Shown here: in pieces, positions 14,599-16,953 of the stretch
Position numbering within the stretch: position 1 is the first letter of the stretch
Layout of the letters: every line of letters starts with the position of its first letter
The notes under the pieces: model-generated
The model's input: the letters and a program-made list of their open reading frames with translations, nothing else
Told to the model about the DNA's origin: nothing
The model's database searches: none
Assembly (NCBI GenBank): GCA_019114885.1
Contig: DXEQ01000009.1
Coordinates: 1-16,953 of the forward strand
Direction: 5' to 3'
Source of the DNA: Candidatus Anaerobutyricum stercoripullorum
GTDB taxonomy: Bacteria; Bacillota; Clostridia; Lachnospirales; Lachnospiraceae
DNA length: 16,953 nucleotides
Made by a program: the position numbers and the translations under genes

Positions 14599-15303
14599 AT
14601 GATATTTGGAGTAATTTTGGCAGGAGGTATCGGCAGCAGGATGGGTAATGTGGAGAAGCCGAAGCAGTTTCTCACCATCGGAGATAAGCCGATCATTGTG
14701 CATACTATTGAGAAGTTTTATGTGAACAGCCGGTTTGAGAAGATCATCGTGCTGTGCCCGAATCAGTGGATCAATCATACAAAGAACCTGATCCGGAAGA
14801 ATTTCAGCAATCCGGACCGGATCGTGGTCATCGAGGGCGGGGATACACGGAATGAGACGATCATGAATTCTATCCGCTATATCGAGAAAGAGTACGGACT
14901 GGATGACGATACGATCATTGTGACCCATGATTCCGTTCGCCCGTTCCTGACCCACAGGATCATTGAGGATAATATCAATTATGCCATCCAGTATGGCGCC
15001 TGTGATACAGTGATCCCGGCTTCTGATACGATCGTGGAGAGCAAGGGACACGATGTGATCAGCAATATCCCGGACCGTTCCATCATGTATCAGGGACAGA
15101 CTCCGCAGTCTTTCCGCGCGAAGAAGCTCAAAGAGCTTTACGAGTCACTGACACCGGATGAGAAGAAGATTCTTACGGACGCCTGCAAGATCTGTGTCAT
15201 GAAGGGAGAAAAAGTCTATCTGGTGGAGGGCGAGGTATTTAATATCAAGATCACATATCCATACGACTTAAGAGTTGCTGAGACTTTGATAAAAGGAGAA
15301 TAG
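14599..15303 (+). CDS. tarI: Ribitol-5-phosphate cytidylyltransferase (TarI, IspD superfamily)
   Basis: A 234-residue nucleotidyltransferase. The CTP-binding signature LAGGIGSRMG (7-16) is followed by NVEKPKQFL (17-25), with K22 the likely catalytic lysine, and by THDSVRPF (109-116). IspD usually begins AAGxGxRM; the GGIGSRMG-N form and the partner gene favour TarI. It makes CDP-ribitol from CTP and D-ribitol 5-phosphate in the cytoplasm, for wall or lipoteichoic acid, capsule or protein glycans. The ATG follows AAGGAGGATACC. tarJ starts 3 bp after its stop, using a ribosome site inside tarI. Confusion with IspD (isoprenoid synthesis) is possible but less likely. Confidence 0.9.
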   Translation: MIFGVILAGGIGSRMGNVEKPKQFLTIGDKPIIVHTIEKFYVNSRFEKIIVLCPNQWINHTKNLIRKNFSNPDRIVVIEGGDTRNETIMNSIRYIEKEYGLDDDTIIVTHDSVRPFLTHRIIEDNINYAIQYGACDTVIPASDTIVESKGHDVISNIPDRSIMYQGQTPQSFRAKKLKELYESLTPDEKKILTDACKICVMKGEKVYLVEGEVFNIKITYPYDLRVAETLIKGE

Positions 15304-15305
15304 AC

Positions 15306-16331
15306 ATGTTAAATACAGTATACCGTCTGGTCGCTCCCAGAAGATTTGAGGTGGCCTTTAACGATATTGATTTAAACGGAGAACAGGTGGTGGTACGCCC
15401 GACGCACCTTTCCATCTGTCATGCGGACCAGCGCTATTATCAGGGCAGCCGTCCGGCGGAGATTCTGGCAAAGAAGCTGCCGATGGCTCTCATTCATGAA
15501 GGCATCGGCGATGTGGTCTATGACCCGCTGGGTGAGTTCAAGCCGGGCGAACTGGTCGTTATGATTCCGAATACGCCGGTGGAGAAAGACGATATCATTG
15601 GAGAGAACTATCTGCGCAGTTCCAGATTCCGTGCCAGCGGTTTTGATGGTTTTATGCAGGATAACGTGGCTCTGGACAGAGACCGGGTGCTCCGTCTTCC
15701 GCAGGATATCGACCGGACCGTGGCAGCATTCACAGAGATCGTGACGGTCAGTGTACAGGCCCTGCGCCGCTTCGACCGCTTTGCCCATGCAAGAAGAAAT
15801 GTGGTGGGTATCTGGGGAGATGGCAATCTGGGCTATATCACCTCGCTCTTTTTCCGTTACATGTACCCGGACACCAGACTGATCATTTTCGGAACGGACA
15901 AGGAGAAGCTGAGCAGTTTTTCTTTTGCGGATGAAACTTATCTGGTGTGGGATGTGCCGGAAGGCGTGGAGATCGACCATGCATTTGAGTGCGTGGGCGG
16001 CGACGCCTCTCAGAAAGCCATCAATCAGATCATCGATCTGATCCATCCGGAAGGGACCATCTCCCTTCTGGGCGTATCCGAGTACCCGATTCCGATCAAC
16101 ACCCGCATGGTGCTGGAAAAGGGACTTCGCCTTTTCGGCAGCAGCCGGAGTTCCAGAGAGGACTTCGAAAAGACTGTGGAAATGTATCAGGAACATCCGG
16201 AGATTCTCGGATACTTGAGCAATATTGTCGGCGCGCAGGTGGAGATTCATTCCATCGCTGATATGAATAAGGCATTTGAACTGGATATCCATAAAATGAT
16301 GGGTAAGACGGTCATGATCTGGAAGAAATAA
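15306..16331 (+). CDS. tarJ: Ribulose-5-phosphate reductase (TarJ, zinc-dependent MDR family)
   Basis: A 341-residue medium-chain dehydrogenase/reductase. Zinc-site residues C38 (ICHADQRYYQG), H64-E65 (IHEGIG) and E144 (FTEIVTVS) are present. The NADPH-binding Rossmann turn is GDGNLG (171-176). TarJ reduces D-ribulose 5-phosphate to D-ribitol 5-phosphate, the substrate of TarI just upstream. Together they supply CDP-ribitol. AAAGGAG within the end of tarI is the ribosome site, so the two are cotranscribed and probably coupled. No ribitol polymerase (TarK/TarL type) follows within the window; instead there is repeat copy 2 and then a symporter. The CDP-ribitol user must be elsewhere. Confidence 0.92.
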   Translation: MLNTVYRLVAPRRFEVAFNDIDLNGEQVVVRPTHLSICHADQRYYQGSRPAEILAKKLPMALIHEGIGDVVYDPLGEFKPGELVVMIPNTPVEKDDIIGENYLRSSRFRASGFDGFMQDNVALDRDRVLRLPQDIDRTVAAFTEIVTVSVQALRRFDRFAHARRNVVGIWGDGNLGYITSLFFRYMYPDTRLIIFGTDKEKLSSFSFADETYLVWDVPEGVEIDHAFECVGGDASQKAINQIIDLIHPEGTISLLGVSEYPIPINTRMVLEKGLRLFGSSRSSREDFEKTVEMYQEHPEILGYLSNIVGAQVEIHSIADMNKAFELDIHKMMGKTVMIWKK

Positions 16332-16339
16332 AGAGTTGT

Positions 16340-16733
16340 GGAGAAGTTGCTACTGTATAGCATCTTCTCCGCGGGCCGGAAGGATGATGGATACGAACCC
16401 TCCTCCTCCACTTTAGGCCCGCGACCCTGTATTCTTTATAAAGAAGTAAGTTTCCGCGGCCTGCACAGTCGTCGCGCTGTATCCACATCCTTTCCGCCGC
16501 GAATCAAGATCTTATATAAAACAGCAACCGTCTCTACACTATTTAATTAGAGTGGCTGTGTAGACGACCTTTCATTGTACAGACGGCGTTTTATGCGCCC
16601 ATGTTCTTCGGTGCGCCGGCCTGTGAAGGAGGGCATGGCACAGACTATGAAAAGAGCAGGGAGCGGAATTGGAAAAGGTCTGGCTCCCGTGCTTGCACGA
16701 AGGAGCATGGGAGCTCCCGCCGTCGTCTGTTTC
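16340..16733 (+). repeat. Structured non-coding repeat, copy 2 (candidate RNA element)
   Basis: Counterpart of 9328-9735, beginning about 9 bp after tarJ. It opens with a hairpin GGAGAAG/CTTCTCC (16340-16370) extended by TGCTA/TAGCA. An insert specific to this copy follows: CGCGGGCC/GGCCCGCG (16370-16423) and the perfect palindrome TTCTTTATAAAGAA (16432-16445). From 16451 the shared part has the CGCGGC/GCCGCG stem. CTGTGTA/TGTACAG (16556-16582) replaces CTGAGA/TCTCAG of copy 1. Next come CCATGT/GCATGG (16599-16638) and GCTCC..CGTG-CTTG-CACG..GGAGC (16683-16706), with closing arms GACGGCG (16582-16588) and CGCCGTC (16718-16724). The three-way module of copy 1 is missing. Small ORFs here look spurious. 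It accounts for most of the 502-bp gap. Confidence 0.75.
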
Positions 16734-16758
16734 ACAAATTCGTCTTTTTAAACATAAT
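16731..16758 (+). promoter_or_regulatory. Possible promoter for the AGCS symporter gene
   Basis: TTCACA (16731-16736), a 16-nt spacer and CATAAT (16753-16758) lie at the very end of repeat copy 2, about 75 bp before the start codon. The match is moderate. Confidence 0.35.
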
Positions 16759-16833
16759 TCCCATTTCGTTTCATACAATTGAATATAAAAAAGGCAGCGA
16801 AGCGCAGGTTAAGGGCGCGCAAAGAGGTGCGGC

Positions 16834-16953
16834 ATGGAGTATCTGGCGGAAAAAATCACAGCGGTGGATCATGTGGTGTGGGGGCCGGTCATGCTCGCCC
16901 TTCTAGTGGGAACGGGTGTTATCCTGACTGTGCGCTGTCGTTTTTTAACCTGG
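16834..16953 (+). CDS. Sodium:alanine/glycine symporter (AGCS family), N-terminal 40 residues only
   Basis: The gene runs off the window end. The ATG follows GAGGTGCGGC, a usable ribosome site. The visible part shows a short amphipathic start, then VVWGPVMLALLVGTGVILTVRCRFLTW. This is the typical opening of AGCS permeases (a W/IWGP motif, then a first membrane helix ending in T-R---F). Family members import alanine or glycine with sodium. The family call rests on 40 residues only. Confidence 0.75.
   Translation, partial: MEYLAEKITAVDHVVWGPVMLALLVGTGVILTVRCRFLTW

Noticed and set aside
15372..16292. A 306-codon open frame on the - strand opposite tarJ
   Set aside because: It is antisense shadow of a clear dehydrogenase gene, without family motifs of its own.
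16378..16426. tRNA-like T-arm on the - strand (GGGTTCGTATCC)
   Set aside because: The stem around the loop does not pair properly and no acceptor or anticodon arm can be formed.
9328..16733. The two repeats as insertion sequences or MITEs
   Set aside because: No transposase, no clear terminal inverted repeats and no target duplication were seen; a mobile origin is still possible but not shown.

Overview
The window looks like chromosome from a Gram-positive, spore-forming anaerobe of the class Clostridia, most like Lachnospiraceae. The basis is SpoVA spore genes, a four-subunit ferredoxin-linked 2-oxoacid oxidoreductase, a class A PBP with a low-complexity tail, a c-di-GMP-I riboswitch, a TarIJ pair, and strong AGGAGG-type ribosome binding sites at near-balanced base composition. 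No phage, transposase or CRISPR is seen. The placement is inferred from gene content only.

Layout. 1-1349 (+): the 3' part of spoVAD and complete spoVAE, ending in a large nested hairpin that can terminate transcription from both sides. 1626-4835 (-): a VOC/glyoxalase gene followed by a class A penicillin-binding protein, whose 3' end runs into a 25-bp tandem repeat. 5102-8442 (+): a secreted L,D-transpeptidase and leucyl-tRNA synthetase only 41 bp apart, then a terminator. 8776-9306 (+): an HD-domain phosphohydrolase. 9328-9735: copy 1 of a structured non-coding repeat. 9749-12751 (-): porC-porD-porA-porB, a compact operon with its own promoter and a leader of about 190 nt. 13046-14450 (+): promoter, c-di-GMP-I riboswitch, terminator, tandem 43-bp hairpins, and a membrane-anchored zinc metalloprotease with an ATLF/PPEP-like active-site layout. 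14456-16331 (+): tarI-tarJ for CDP-ribitol. 16340-16733: copy 2 of the structured repeat. 16834 to the end: start of an AGCS sodium:amino-acid symporter.

How the parts work together. Several genes concern the cell surface: PBP, L,D-transpeptidase, CDP-ribitol supply and the surface protease. The protease leader contains an alternative pairing between the 3' strand of riboswitch P1 and the 5' arm of the terminator. By that pairing, c-di-GMP should turn the gene off, so the protease would be made when c-di-GMP is low, typically the motile state.

The best candidate for something undescribed is the pair of intergenic elements at about 9328-9735 and 16340-16733. Both lie on the + strand directly behind a gene. 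They share blocks of high identity and no convincing ORF. At least three hairpins differ between the copies by changes that keep base pairing, including one with a CUUG loop. Each copy also carries its own extra folded module. This suggests a dispersed structured-RNA or 3'-UTR element rather than a decayed gene.
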